Positions 23,224 through 35,834 of a stretch of DNA of 64,000 nucleotides are shown piece after piece; the first letter of the stretch is position 1, and every line of letters starts with the position of its first letter. The notes beneath the pieces were generated by a model. It was not told the origin of the DNA, ran no database searches, and saw nothing but the letters and a program-made list of their open reading frames with translations. A program made the translations under genes and the position numbers. This DNA is from Sanghuangporus weigelae (lineage: Eukaryota > Basidiomycota > Agaricomycetes > Hymenochaetales > Hymenochaetaceae): NCBI GenBank assembly GCA_033182465.1, contig CP137326.1, positions 1,767,501 through 1,831,500 of the forward strand, in the 5' to 3' direction.

Positions 23224-24889
23224 GGCACCCGCGCTGAACGACATTATAATGAACTGTGTTATCTATTCTTTCACAACCAATGTATTGCGATAGCTTTAGC
23301 TTATAGAATTGCTGTGGTTAAACGTAATCCGTTACGTGCGCACTGTATATTACTGTGACTGTAAAAGAAAAGAAAAGACATCTATAGCAGAAATTCTCAT
23401 GATGTTACCATCGGCTCCCGTCTCAAACCTCTCAAACCAATGCAATAGGAACATGCGTTATGACGTGCTATTTTGGCTAGTTAAGGGGATTTCGTTTTCA
23501 CTACAATTCACAGCGGGCAAATACCAGTTTCGGCAGTGCTGCGATAACGGTCGAAAGCAGAAATGAAATTAATGATTGCATCAATGATTGCGTCCGGGTT
23601 GTGACTTATTATGGCAACGTACCTGTTGGCTTTGTTGAGACAATAAATTGCATAATTGGTTGCAAAAGGGTTTTCGACCCATCTGAGATTACAAATAGCA
23701 ACGTGTTTGCCACGAAAAGGGAAATTTGAAGTTGCATCATGGTGGCAATTTATTATGTCACTCACGATTTCCTTCTTTGTGAGATTTTCAATGTCACAGA
23801 TGATGCGATTTGTAATTTCGCCACTGGTTGCATTTGGGTGGGCGATCAGTGGTCACTCAGCGGGCCATTCCACAGGCGATCACCGCCTTCAGTGGGCGAT
23901 CTGCAGGTGATCTGCAGGCAATCACCAGGTGATCAATGTGGTGGTGGGGCGGGCAATGGGACATGTCAACTTCTTGTCCTCTTGCCACCGTCATCCTCCA
24001 TCCTGTCTTCCTTCACCGTCTCTGCTTACTTTACAGCTACAGTGCGAAGTGTCTAAAACCAACATCTGAAGTCGCGTCAACTTGCAACTGTATCTCCTCC
24101 ACCACAACACCTCAGATTGACTTGTAAAGTGTATTAGGGAGTAGGTAGAGGCCATAGAAATATAACTTGCATTTTTAAAGAATTTTATCTCAAGGTCGAA
24201 AATTTTTGTTGAGCAAAATTGAAACAAATATTTAAATGATTAAAAAATCATTTTATTTATTGGTGATGCCATCAGATTTGGCCAAAACGGGTATATTATA
24301 TAATACAATCATGCGGATCACTGCCTTATCAAGAATATATCGTGTATTTTATCAAGAATATATCGTGTATTTTACCAAGAAAATAGTGGAATAAAACAGA
24401 CTTTCTTGATCTGATTGTTACTCAGTGTGATATCAAGGTTTGAAGACAAATAAAACATACCAATATTGTGGAACTATGTTGGCTTGTGCGCGAGTGACAA
24501 GATGCAGTACCGAGTCTTTCTTGATGTTGTATGCCGAGATCGGGTGTCCATCTTCGAGTTGCTTTCCAGCGAAGATAAGATGCTGCTCCTCTTCTGGGAT
24601 GCTGAATCTCAATCAGTTACAATACCGAGCAAAATGAAGATGTACATACTTTTCTTTGTCCTAGATCTTATTCTTCACTGTCTTGATCAAGGTGGATGAT
24701 TCGACATCGAAAACAATCATATTTCCAGTGCTTGTCTTTACAAAGATCTGCATTCCACCACGAAGGTACAGAAGTGCTTTGCGGACTTCGTGGGCTTCGG
24801 GAACGTGGCAGTGAGACTTGTAGACTTTGACGGCAACTGAGGTTTGAAGATAATCAAGTCCCTTCCTGTCAAACTCGATAGATTAGAAA
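23224..24889. other. AT-rich gene-free flank of the repeat island
   Basis: No gene supported. The part near 23830-23930 has clustered GATC/GATCA words and short direct repeats (gatctgcaggtgatctgcag), the kind of sequence found in decayed repeats. AT content rises from about 24.1 kb. Confidence 0.45.
24328..24373 (+). repeat. 23-bp perfect tandem duplication
   Basis: The unit atcaagaatatatcgtgtat plus ttt occurs twice in direct succession (24328-24350 and 24351-24373). A third partial copy begins just after (accaagaaaa). Confidence 0.9.
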
Positions 24890-25860
24890 GACAAAGCAAT
24901 AAAGGAAAGAAAAAATTGGGACTTGCCTGTACGAGTCCATATACCTCCAGCATTTGCGAAAGAAATGACGAATTGTTTGTGTGTCACAAGAGTCCAGGCA
25001 GGCTGGGACGAGTTGCTTTGTGAGGGCAAACTTTCCATTGTTTGCCTCGCAATAGCCTAAAAGAAAACAAAAGAAACAAGTGAAAATGACGCGAATAAAA
25101 TGAAAGAGACACTTATGGTACTTTCCATATCCCCAATAGAGTTCTATTGAATTCAGTTCACAATGAAATTTAGGGAGAAATAAGCATATATGCCCATTCT
25201 TTTCGATGTACGTCTGTATGAGTGGTTTTTCATCGACAAAATCTTGCTGTAAAAAAAGGATCCGTTTTGCGCAGCACCAGTCGCTCATGGATTCAGGAAT
25301 GGGAGTCTCGGCGGTCTCATAAATGTCCTGTGGAACTTCTTCATTGCTCCCATCCTCGGCCTGAGCGATCTTGGCCAGAGCGTCTTTTTTTTTCTGGGAC
25401 TGTCTGCAAACGGCGTATATACCAACCAGTGGCTTACCTTTGTGTTTCTCCAATATCCACTCCCACAATGGGTGCCTTTCCTCCAAGGCACCTAATATTC
25501 CTTTTTGTTTCCCAGCTTTCTTCGGGTCAGGGTGGTTGTCTGAGTAAACCATCGATTGTTCGTGGTCATGAGTATCCGGCTCGCCGTCTTTCGGTACTGG
25601 GCCATTAAGTGGAATTATTGTATTTCAAAGCTTTGGCTGAGCTCCCCCGGGTCCAACGTTCATTTTAATTACATTGAGGGCATCCAGGGCGAATCGTTCG
25701 TGAGCAGAGGAACAGTCAAATAAAAAAACACCAATGGTTCCAGGATGCAAATATTCAAATATTTCGAGGGCCCTCTTGATTTGCTTCATAAGCTGTTCTA
25801 AGTCCCACCATTTGTCATGATTCTTCCCCGGGTAGATTAAGACGCTGTAAGATCGATAGG
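24890..25860 (-). mobile_element. Remnant of a basidiomycete DDE transposase
   Basis: Reading 25860 to 24890 on the minus strand gives blocks of a transposase common in mushroom genomes: KNHDKWWDLEQLMKQIKRAL, IGVFLFDCSSAHERFALDAL, LQQDFVDEKPLIQTYIE, LFLPKFHCELNSIELYWGYG and CDTQTIRHFFRKCWRYMDSY. The Asp in FLFDCSSAH and the Glu in HCELNSIE are good candidates for DDE catalytic residues. An intron of about 60 nt after WGYGKYH appears kept. The N-terminal half and both element ends are missing, and the blocks are not in one clean frame around 25560-25650, so this is an inactive fragment. No flanking inverted repeats were found. The family name is from memory of the motif set, not from a search. 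Confidence 0.7.
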
Positions 25861-28800
25861 GTGGGTGGACAATTGGACTAGGTCTGTAGGTGCGATCCTA
25901 GCAGGCTAGGGCGTTTGATCCTATAGGGAACGAGCGAGAATGAATCGGGGAAACCAAACAAAGAAGGGTGATCCAGAAGACTCCCTTGAGACAGACCGAG
26001 ACTCTGGCCTACTCTGTGGGAACCGTGGATAGACGGAATACCTCTGGCCGGACGGCCAGTGTGGACTATCTAAAAAGGGGGAAAAGGGGGGAGCGAATAC
26101 ACGTAGGCAAGATGTGATACTCAATGGTCGTCTAGGGAGACCAATCTGGCCGTGCTGCGGTGAACCGAGTGAATACTTCGGCGACTTGATCACCTTGGAG
26201 ATGAGTCAACGAAGAAAGAAGACAAGCTGAGAGTATCTGAGTCACCCCCGGGGCATCCGGACTAGTCTAGGCAAGGAAGACGAGACACCCAAGGCAGGTA
26301 CTACGGCTTTCTATGACTGACAGAGTCGGTCGGGACAGTCTGAGAGGCTTCGGAACAGAGGATGTGTGCGCTAAACAGATCTCTGGTATTCACTATCTGA
26401 AAACTATGACATCTGGGTAGGTTTTATAGACTATGGGTGTCCAAAACATGTATAAAACGACTGATCTGGGACTGGGGGAGGATCGTGACAAGATGTGAGG
26501 TGAAACATAATAAAACCACAACAAGGAGCGTGAAACCGACAAGACAGAAGTCTAGTGGACTACCGGAAACTGTGAAACGGGATGAAATCATAGCAAGGAG
26601 TGTGAAACTGACGCGATAAGGGTCAGACGGACTGCAAGGCAATGTGAAACAACATAAAAACTGTCCAGGAAGGGTCCTCCGAACCGCGCAACCAAGTCGG
26701 TGAACAAACCGGACGGAGAGATCGAACGGATGTACCAGTCAGCGAACTCCAATCGGAAGTCCGAACCTCGGAGACCACTTCGGCAAAGTCTGAACAATGG
26801 AGCGCACCTCGTGAAACATCTGGGATGAAGGTACGTGATCATTGGGTACTGAAAGGATCCGCTCAAAATCTCGCATCAGGATCAACGCAATCAGCAGATC
26901 CACACAATTGGCTTTCCAAACGTGACCAGTAACCAAGCCAGCTATCACAGGCCCAAGCAATCGAGCGGCCTAGGCAACAGTAACCCGTTACCACCTGAGC
27001 GCTAGAAGCATAGAAGTGGATACGTAATCCCACTAACAGCTAACACTGCTGACCGCCTATTACCGCGGTGAAGAGTAAGACTAAAGCTTGGGAGCGTACG
27101 AAGTCGTTACGACCAGTTCCGCGGTGTTCCGACTGGTTTCGCCCAGTTCCGACTGGTTTCGCTGGAGCGAGTGGACTTAGCAAGAACGCCATAGTTCAAA
27201 TGGCACGTGCACCGTTCCATGATCGGCCATCATATCAGACACGACGGAAGAAGCACGCGACGATCCTACACACGTCAATCACAAGTCTCCGGATCCCGGA
27301 TCCGTACTCCTGACAAAGAGATTTGACCCTGCAGCGTCGTCCACAGTCCCTCTCCCATTCAAAACGTCGCAGATTTGCCCTGTAAGGCTAGCCGAAGTCT
27401 TTCCAAGTCTTTTCCCCTAGTTCCGACTCGTTCCGCTCAAAGACACCCGGTTCCGAAAGCTTTGCTTATGATCTCACTTTCTATATGCGTCCCTTTTATT
27501 TCTTTATGCTCTCGTTCCGACCATGCTTGGTATTGTTTCTTTCTGTTTTATGTGTCCCTTAACCATTCATATGCGCCCCATTCCTTTGTAGATAAGTGAT
27601 ATGTGTTCCCCTTTTCTTATGACTTATGTTTTCTGACCGATGGGAGGCTCAGTTTGGACGTTTAGTATAAATTTAGCACGACTCTCGTAGTGGGAGGGAC
27701 AGCTTAGTAGGAGCTAAGGAGCTCTTAGATCGTCTCAAGTCCCCCAGCCTCGAGTTCTTCTTGTTCGTAGAAAACTCTCTCGTCTCTAAAGCCTAATATA
27801 CGATATTTCGTGTTCTGTACGGTCGATCGGTGACATCTCTTCGCAGAAGAGCCGTTCGTACGTTCGTATAGTTCGCCTGGTTCGTATAAAGGACTCCTCC
27901 TGTCTCTGTCACCCGGATCGAAACCGCATTGCATGTTCTGATTGGTTTCGCTGGTTTCGCTCGTAACCCAGTTACTTAGCGTGCCGCATGCTTTCGGTCT
28001 CGTAACATCTTCCCCTCTCCACTGTCGTCGGAAAAGGGCACCATATTACCCCTTTCCATCGCCATAAAGTCCCTCCATCTCTTGTATCACGTTTAGGTCA
28101 CCCAGTTACCGTCCCCGTCCATCGTACCGCGTTCGAATCGTTATGCCGCGTTCCGACACTTTAGACTCCGAGTGAGATCGGCTGACGTCGCTTCCCAGTG
28201 TGTTAGCACGGTCGATTAGTCACATTCGAGTTGGTGGTTCGACTAGCGTAGCTTTAGTTAGATCAGTTCTTGTTCCTCGTGTTAGTCGGCTTTAGTCCTG
28301 AGCTCGCAGTTGAGCCGGAGAGTCGATTTAGCCTTCGCACCGCCACCATCAATCTCGGGAGAAGCCCATCCTCGGAATCCTTCCTCGAGCGCTTCCCACG
28401 TGTTCCTCAGCCCTCATACTACCCTTCTCTCGTACATTCCACCATCCCTTCGTGTCCACTTGCCTTTGGTCTAGGTGTATCTCTCTGCTGACTATTCAAA
28501 GGTATTCTAGGGCAGCCCCTCGAACTTTATATTCCCTGTCCAGTTTCAGAACGCCCACAGGAGTTTCAGCGGACTACCACTCTAACGCCGCCGACCAAGC
28601 AACCAGAGTGACCTTGATCAAAGAAGCGATCAAACTTCTTAGAAGTCCAGAAGCACAACTACTAAAGCCTAAACGCTAAAAGACTAAAGGCTAATAAGGT
28701 TTATGGAGACCTCACTGGCATTTCAGCACTGTCAAGTCTGTGCACGAGTTTACAGGGTCCTTTATGAAGTATACTACATAGTATGCACGGCAACAGTTGG

Positions 28801-30180
28801 TACGCGTGACTGTCACATCGAAACCGAGTGACACCTTCAAGATACAATGCATTCCAATCCACCAAACCCAATAGTACCCAAGAAACGAGAGGAACTCACA
28901 ATCACAACTCGAACCCCTCGAACTGCGAACCCGATAACTTGGAGAATGATTGGATGGTATAGACCGGAGTTGCACACACCATGTCCAGCATCTATGATAC
29001 AGGCAAACCTTTATTTACCGAGAGATGCAAACCTGGAGACCAAGCAATTACAACTCCTTATACAACGAAGGATATGACATTATATTCGAGACATACAATA
29101 TGAAGGCAAAGCATGGCTAGTCACCAGAACCCAGCAGAACCCGCCGGCAGAGCTTATGCAGTTCATGATATACCTTGGACCATACTCTACACCGACCCGA
29201 CACCTTAACACTGACGTGCGAGTTATGCTTACCCTCGCTGGACCTCGAGATGAATTCTGAAGAATCACATACCAAGCAGCCTACATCGCTCCAAGAGCAA
29301 AGATGCCACTCAATGATGGCAATGACATCGTTATGGAGTACTAACAGTGGAGCATTCCATATCGGAGCACCACCTCTATTGTCTCAGTCAGCAACTCCAA
29401 AGAATTCTGTCATAGTGGAGACGACCTTACAAAGATCAGAGCAAAGTGGAGCGAAGCGCAGCAGGATGACAAAGGAACAGATGTAATGGTGGAGAAAGGT
29501 GGAGTAAAGTGGAGACAGGATGAGTAAGAAATAGGACGGAAAATGGAATATCTGGGAGCATAATTAGCTGTAGGATTAGGCCTCATTCCTCCATCTTTCG
29601 ATCCTCTTAACACACTGGTGTAAAGCTTGCCCTACAGCGAGCTATTACTGTGTGCTTTGTACTATCACGCCTCTTGGAAATCCCAATCTGCTTTACTATC
29701 ACCTCATATCTGAAAGCATCCATAACTCGGACCATGACTAGGAAGGCTAGTAAGGGACCGCGTGGTACAGCCAGACGTAGGTAGATAAGATCACCTCTGC
29801 ACAACACACCGCTGCTTAGGCAAAAGGATCGAACCGGTGTAACCCCGAGCCTACTCCCTAATAATAAGTACCTTATGGGCTTATAAGTTTTACGAGAACG
29901 AGACATGCAACAAAACATCAAAAGACGCTTGTAGAGAAGATGTAGATTCAGAATATTTTTCATGGGACAAAGATGCACGATAAAAGAGTGTATTGTATAA
30001 TTCTGCTCACTGATGGGTTCTTATCAGACTGCTAGACGTGGCAAGGTGTACAATAAATGAATAGAAAAGGTGCCCGATTAAAAGAAGCAGAACACGTCGG
30101 ATAAAGTAAAGGTTTCAGGGTGCATGCCAAGGACGGAGAGGTTCAGAAGACTGAGTCAATACCCATAGCAAACAATAAGC
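25861..30180. other. Repeat-island DNA, no host gene supported
   Basis: 4.3 kb with only short open frames and no recognisable conserved domain. Around 27112-27165 a 20-bp unit (gttccgactggtttcgccca) is repeated in tandem, with related words at 27930-27965. The left edge abuts the truncated transposase, suggesting later insertion of another element, but I cannot define its ends. Composition and lack of genes fit old transposable-element debris. Confidence 0.45.
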
Positions 30181-30189
30181 ACCAATTAA

Positions 30190-30830
30190 GTTAGTCTACT
30201 CCATAGATACAGTCATATTGAGAGTAGTAATGGAACTAACGATAAGGAGATATGAGTTATAATTAGTGTGCATTAGCCAGGAATAGACTAGAATAGACCA
30301 GAACATTCTAGAACACTCTATCTTTGGACATTCTAGAAGATTCTGAACTGAGATGAATAGTAGTAGAAGGAGTTATATTTATTTGTTATTAGTACATATA
30401 AGTAACGAGATCTAACACATAAGGAGATAAATTGATATCTTATATGGTCTAGTGTAGAAACTATTTATGATTCATTTGTAGCATAGCCACAGTCTGTAAA
30501 TTATAAAAGGGCAGCCTTTGGGCCCTGTAGAGACAATCAAATTTCAGTCAAGTACTATTGTATCAGCTACATCGCTCACTCTCAGAAGCACCTTTGTGTG
30601 TATAACAAGTCAGAGCTAGGACACAGAGTCTTAGCTAATCAGTGCATTAAGTGATCAAGAACCAACTTGAGCTTAGTGTAATTCAGTTTGTCTACAGAGA
30701 CATAAGTCAGAACTAGGACACAGAGTCTTAGTTATTCAGTGTATTAAGTAATCAAGAACAGTCTTGAGCTTAGTACTATCTTTCAGAAACCAATACATTT
30801 ATCAGGTAGCCATCTTATTACTTAGACCAC
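30190..30830 (+). mobile_element. Possible solo LTR or LTR fragment (fossil)
   Basis: AT-rich stretch with a TATA-like box (attataaaaggg near 30498) followed by a plausible leader and a duplicated 71-bp block. This is the general build of a fungal LTR promoter region. No gag or pol coding was recognised beside it, so if real it is a solo LTR or fragment. The ends are uncertain; family could be Copia-like, but this is a guess. Confidence 0.3.
30607..30774 (+). repeat. Two imperfect 71-bp direct repeats
   Basis: 30607-30677 and 30704-30774 both read AAGTCAG(A/G)(G/A)CTAGGACACAG at the start and end in cttgagcttagt; about eight to ten differences by eye and a 26-bp spacer. Confidence 0.85.
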
Positions 30831-31065
30831 CCTTGCCCTATAACAAACAACTGGGAAAACTACCCGATTGCATAAACAATCCGGTTGACTCAGAAGTAGT
30901 ATATCGATTGAGTCTATTTGCATAGATATCATCAATTACAAAAACTACTTGACAACGCGCTGGACAAATTCATCAATCAGGGCTTGGGTGGAAAATTCAA
31001 AAGTTGAGACGGACCTTCATGACTTCCATGTGAGTGCCATCTAGGCAAAAAACACTCATTGCCGA

Positions 31066-32640
31066 CTATAGCAATTCACCTTCAGAGTGCTCAGGGTGCT
31101 CAGGAATCAGATCAAGGTTGCCTGTCTTCTTTGCTTGATTCAGCTGTCTCCTTTTCCCACTCGTCAACGTCGGTAGATCATTGTTCTCCTTGATAATACT
31201 TTCGAACTCGAACATCCAGTTTCGATTGTACAGCACTGACATATCACGCATTTTGTTGCGAAGATTGAATAAGCAACATGCAAGCTCAAGGGCCTTGAGC
31301 TTCTTATTTGCTCTAAACTGTTTCTCAAAAATCTGGACCTACATAAAGAAAAGATGAAAAACATACGCACTGCAAACTCATGATAGCATTATGCACCTTG
31401 TCTCTCTCATCTGCATGGAACAAAAATAAACCAATCCGGAACATTTTATCAACATATAGACCCATTGGCATAATATGGTCCTTGAACTCTTCTTTCAAGA
31501 CATATCGCCATTGGCGACTGAGCACTGCACCCTGAAAAATCATCCTAACCTCATCTTGCTTCTGATTGTTAGAATTGACTTCAGAGATCAGAAAGGGAAG
31601 AGAGTCTCCCGAGTCATTAAATATGGCAACATCGCTATGTGGAGAATACTTGTAGAAGTTGTCCTCTTGTAATGGTTTGACGAACATTCAAACATGGGAG
31701 CCAACATCACTAACAGTGAATGAGTGACGCCAAACAAGGTGCAAATCAGGTTAAAACGCACTAGAGTAATTCTAAGGTGTCCGTCTCATCCCAGAGGAAA
31801 GAGGGTAACATAAGCGTAGAGGTGTAGAACGAGCAAAGCAGTCCAGACGAGTCATTACGAGCCGTCTTGAATTTGATCCAATGATTGACTATGTTCTGAA
31901 AGATATTATTGTAACAATTCATTTCTGTTGCCGTCACACAGGCAGACGTCTTGTCATCGTCAGAGACAATTTCAAAGAAATTGTCCATCCTCAAGTGCTT
32001 AATGCCCTTCAATAAAGACTGGAATTGTGCTGCCATAGACGAAGTCTTGCAAGTCAAGCCAAATCTTGTGAGCTGAATGAGCAATTCCAGGTCAACCACG
32101 TACTTACCACTGGTCGAGGTTTGGTGAGATCATTATAGAACTCTTTGATATGACTATTGCAATCCTGTTCCTGCTCGGGTCGTTCCAAGTTGTTTACAGG
32201 TTTTCCGATATCATCCCTGGCCTAGACCTTCTTATTTTTGACATATACTACAGATCTCTTGAACAGTTTGGAGTACTCGCGCTATCAACGGCTCTGAGAC
32301 TAAGGTAACAACAATGCTTGAATAAAGTAGACTGACCTTGCCGAGAATCTCTAAGGGAGAAACCTCGATCTTTCGTGCATCCTCACTAGGCGGTATTGTA
32401 TCACATAACTGAAGGGTTTGTTCGTGCGGCGGTATTCTGTGTACAGTTAGCCACACCGCCAGATGACAGAAACGATCTGATGTACACTGTTTCACGCTGG
32501 AATATGTTCTTGATACGCTCCACACCCTTCTCCAGACCCATTAGTAAGCCCTCTATTTCAATATAATAAGTTTCACCATCAGCATTCTTGAGAGCGACAG
32601 CAATATGCATGATGATGGAAAGTGGTGAAGGAGTCAATGG
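31066..32640 (-). CDS. Hypothetical multi-exon protein with PD-(D/E)XK-like signature (A)
   Basis: Function not recognised. Coding blocks on the minus strand, in order: MHIAVALKNADGETYYIEIE near 32610; an exon with DTIPPSEDARKIEVSPLEIL near 32360; an exon with TRFGLTCKTSSMAAQFQSLL near 32050; a long exon 31687-31376; and a last exon from about 31339 to the stop at 31066. The join between the last two, over a 50-nt intron starting GTATGT, is clean. The long exon has SPHSDVAIFND followed by PFLISEVNS and DEVRMIF, a possible Asp...Glu-x-Asn/Ser nuclease-fold core. I could not make a clean model for the first half, so exon boundaries there are open and damage is possible. It lies 196 bp from a Helitron end and inside the repeat island. 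Confidence 0.5.
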
Positions 32641-32835
32641 TGGTATTCACTGACCACGATCAATCAACCACACACCACGACCACGTGATTATCAGATTAC
32701 TGCCTTTCACACGGGCAAAGAGTTATTGCAAACATTATATCCATTATGTAAGAATGTGAATGTGGCTTGACTTACATAATCTGGAGAAGATCCTTTTCTT
32801 ATGCGGTATAGCTTGTGGCTTGGCCTTTGAAACCA

Positions 32836-33418
32836 CCAGCAACTCGCATTTTCGGCTTCGCCGAAAACCCTGCTGGCCATAAATCATAGTCCTTGTCACT
32901 GGTTATTCTGTCTATCCAACTTGATATAAATAAGAAAATAAAAGGAACTCCATTGAGCTTATCTGGTCAGTTCATATGTAGCAGAAACTTTCACAGCTTT
33001 ACCCAAATTAATCAGTCTAATGGGACCCACTGAATTGGATTGTGCAAGGAGGAACAGAGTTTTTGGATGCTGATCACACTTGTTCATTGCATACATGTCC
33101 GAAATTTTCCTAGTTTTTTTTTTTCCTTTTTTCCAGAAAGGCTTGAATAGTGCTTTGGCTGATGAGCACATCCATGTAATGCATACATGCATTGAGTCCC
33201 CCTTCCTTTTTTCCCTCAAGGAATGAAGTAATGTGTAGATGAAGTGGTGTGGGGGCAGATTGATCCGCAGATCAGATCACCGGCGATCAAACTCCTTAAT
33301 GTAGTAGAATCACCTTGGCATCACGCGGGAAATGAGAAAAGAAGCGCTCAAATTCAAGGTCCGAATTTAGTCAGCAGTGGCTGTGTAGAAAAGCACGGTC
33401 CTGTTTTTAATATTAAGA
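32836..33418 (-). mobile_element. Non-autonomous Helitron, copy 1
   Basis: 583-bp element with no coding capacity, read on the minus strand. The 5' end at 33418 is A^TCTTAATATT; the 3' end at 32836 is a hairpin (ggttttcggcgaagccgaaa) followed about 11 nt on by CTGG^T. Insertion between A and T without target duplication, a TC start, a 3' hairpin and a CTRR end are the hallmarks of Helitrons. A second, closely similar copy lies inverted at 61316-61953, and the two copies stop matching exactly at these bases. The 5' end is 79 bp from the F-box start codon. Confidence 0.85.
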
Positions 33419-33497
33419 TCTCCCTTGATTACTTGAAGTGTTTTCTGGAGACAATACGTCCTTTATTGAGAGCTGAAATTTTGGCCCAATTATATCG

Positions 33498-35267
33498 ATG
33501 GCAATCACAAGACAGTCCACGTATGTCATTTTCTTTTGTGCGCTAGTACAGACGGGCTCAATCTACTTGTCAGTGGAAACTTGCCAGTTGCGAAGCGCAA
33601 ATACCTTCCTGATGGCTTTTCGGGCGAAGACGATCATTCTGAGGAAGAAGCAGGCATGTCTCCGGGAAAGCACACTAGGAAGACTCGATGCACAACTTCT
33701 AACTGGTCCGGAGAACGTTCTAATGATACTTCGAAGACCCCGAACGAAGAGCCTACAGCAGAAAATGATAGTGCGGATCCGCCGGACAATAACAGCAAAA
33801 CAGGTATGTTTGAGGAAATCTGAGGCTGCTCAGTTGCTGAGCTTAGCATCTGTAGTAAAACCAAGTCGTATGAACTCACTAATCACCGGTCCGTTGTCGA
33901 AGGGCGTTCTCGCGCCGGCAGATATGGCTTCTGTATCATCCAAAAAGAAGATCCGAGTTCGCAAGAGCGATCTTGGGAAACTCTCTCGGATGATGGAACT
34001 GTCTGTAGAGGTCTTTTGCGAAGTGAGCACTGCCATTTAGATCGGTCGGATCCAGTTACAAAGGAATGTCTAGATCGCAAGTAACTTGACGCCATTGGAT
34101 CTGTTACGTTTGTCCCGTACTAGCCGTACATTGCGAGGCTTCTTCTTGTCCAGGTCATCAAGAGCTATCTGGACTGCATCCATAACGGCTATCGGTATGC
34201 CTCCTTGTCCGTCTGATATGTCCGAACCGCAGTACGCGAATCTCTACTTTGAGAAGGAGTGTCACGTAAAATCCTCCTACTGCTAGACCTTTGCTCGCTG
34301 CTGATAGTTCTTTGTAGGCTTGTGGCTACGCGAGGGTTGAGACGCGTATGGATTTTTTGCGCATCCGTCTGTGCAAAGGATGCAGCGACGTCAAGTGGGT
34401 CGTGATTTCTTTTGTCGCTCAGCAGCCATTAAGTTTTTTTCTTTGTTCAGTTTCGTTCAGGGCAAGGAGATCGTGAAAGAGAATTTCGATCCGAAAGTAG
34501 GCCAGATGTACGAAATATATACTTTGCTTCCTTGGAAAACTAGTGCGTACAGCTTTATTCGCGTAATAATACCGTGCCTGGCTGACCCCGACTAGTGAGA
34601 CGGGTACATACTTGGACTCCCTTAACGATAACTCCAGGCATTGAGAATCGCTACTTTCTGAGATATGATTTCCTTGAGGTCGTCAAGGCATATCTCGAAA
34701 CGATGCCGAACTCGGATGAACGCAAGACCTTTGTAGAGATACGGCATCAGCTGATTCGGGAGATGGGTCGGGTAAATTACTTGTTCTTTATAACCGTATT
34801 GCTTCGTCCGCGCTCATGTAACCTATTTCTCGTGTCACAAGAACTTCAAAAAAATCAAAGACTGGCAATGGAAGCGATCTTCTGATCGGCAAGAGTCTGA
34901 ATACCAATCATGCAGCAGACGGCAGGCGCAGTAAGTTTCTTGCTCTGCTTTGCCTGTTGTCCTCAATAAATTCTTGCGTTAAGGATACGAGAGAAGCTCT
35001 GCTCCCTCGGGTATTCAAATGATGACATTGACTCACTGTCGCTAGCAGGTGGCGGAATTGGGGATGAGTGGTGTCGCATCGTTTATCAACCGCGAGAGCT
35101 AACCGATCGGAGTAAGTTCCTTACACATGCCAACGTAGACTCTTCCACTTATGTCTTCTACAGTTTGGAAAAGTATTCGGCCGAAACTTGAAGAACTTTT
35201 TCGCAAGAAGAAGCAGTTTGAGCTTGATCATGAGATTGTTAATTCCGAGCTTACATGGACTACATAG
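33498..35267 (+). CDS. F-box protein with zinc-ribbon-like CxxC pair
   Basis: Ten exons (33498-33520, 33574-33803, 33847-34022, 34074-34265, 34318-34394, 34451-34542, 34596-34771, 34842-34930, 34984-35111, 35164-35267) join in frame to 428 aa. An acidic, Ser-rich N-terminus (GEDDHSEEEAG) precedes the F-box: MMELSVEVFCEIASNLTPLD and LLRLSRTSRTLRGFFLSRSS. MSEPQYANLYFEKECHACGY then leads to LCKGCSD, two CxxC pairs that likely bind zinc, as in a large mushroom F-box family. A helical C-terminal part follows. F-box proteins recruit substrates to SCF ubiquitin ligases; the substrate here is unknown. An open frame continues past the stop (35270-35586) without homologous signal, so the C-terminus might be shortened. 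The Helitron 5' end lies 79 bp before the ATG. Confidence 0.82.
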
Positions 35268-35834
35268 TAAATTAGTAGAAATCTTTCGTTTTGCTCATAC
35301 CATACTTTTTACAGAGGTATTACGCAACTCCGTCTCGTACCTGAGACGAAGTGTAGAGGCATCGGCACGCGAAGAAAGCTCATCTACTCAAGGCTTACAA
35401 GATAACTTCTTTTGTCTTTGCTATTGGGCAACAAAAGCAACTGATGATTCGGACATCTCTTTTTATCTGGAAATCTTGTGTTGTCTTGTTCCTCGCTGTG
35501 AATTCACTTTGCCGGTCGTACACTCCGATCCACTTAGAAAGAGCTCTGAGCGTTATGATTACGGATCAGAAAAGTGCAGTGTCTGAGAGATGTTAATTGG
35601 TATTTTTTTCAACAGGGATATAGTACAGTTCCGTACACAAAGCGTCCTCTGATCAAGAAAGCAAGAGGAGAGGGGGCAGAGTAATGACTGAGGTATAGAA
35701 AAGCCGCAGAAATGACAGAATAGATAGCGCTGCATATGGAAATAGGGAGTACTAGTAGAGATCGGGGGAAAGGAGTATCAATTAGCTTAGTCCAGCTCAG
35801 CTCATCCTAACTCGAGAGATAGCAGGTGGCATTC
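35268..35834. other. Intergenic, convergent 3' ends
   Basis: Includes a + strand open frame to 35586 in another frame from the F-box gene. It could be an old C-terminal extension, but no motif supports it. Confidence 0.35.

Noticed and set aside
25870-28690. A complete LTR element filling this stretch
   Set aside because: No paired ends or recognisable coding region could be found by eye, so only a general repeat-island call is made.
32840-32880. Hairpin ttttcggcttcgccgaaaa as a transcription terminator
   Set aside because: This is a eukaryotic region, and the same hairpin recurs next to CTGG in the second Helitron copy, so it is the element's 3' signal.
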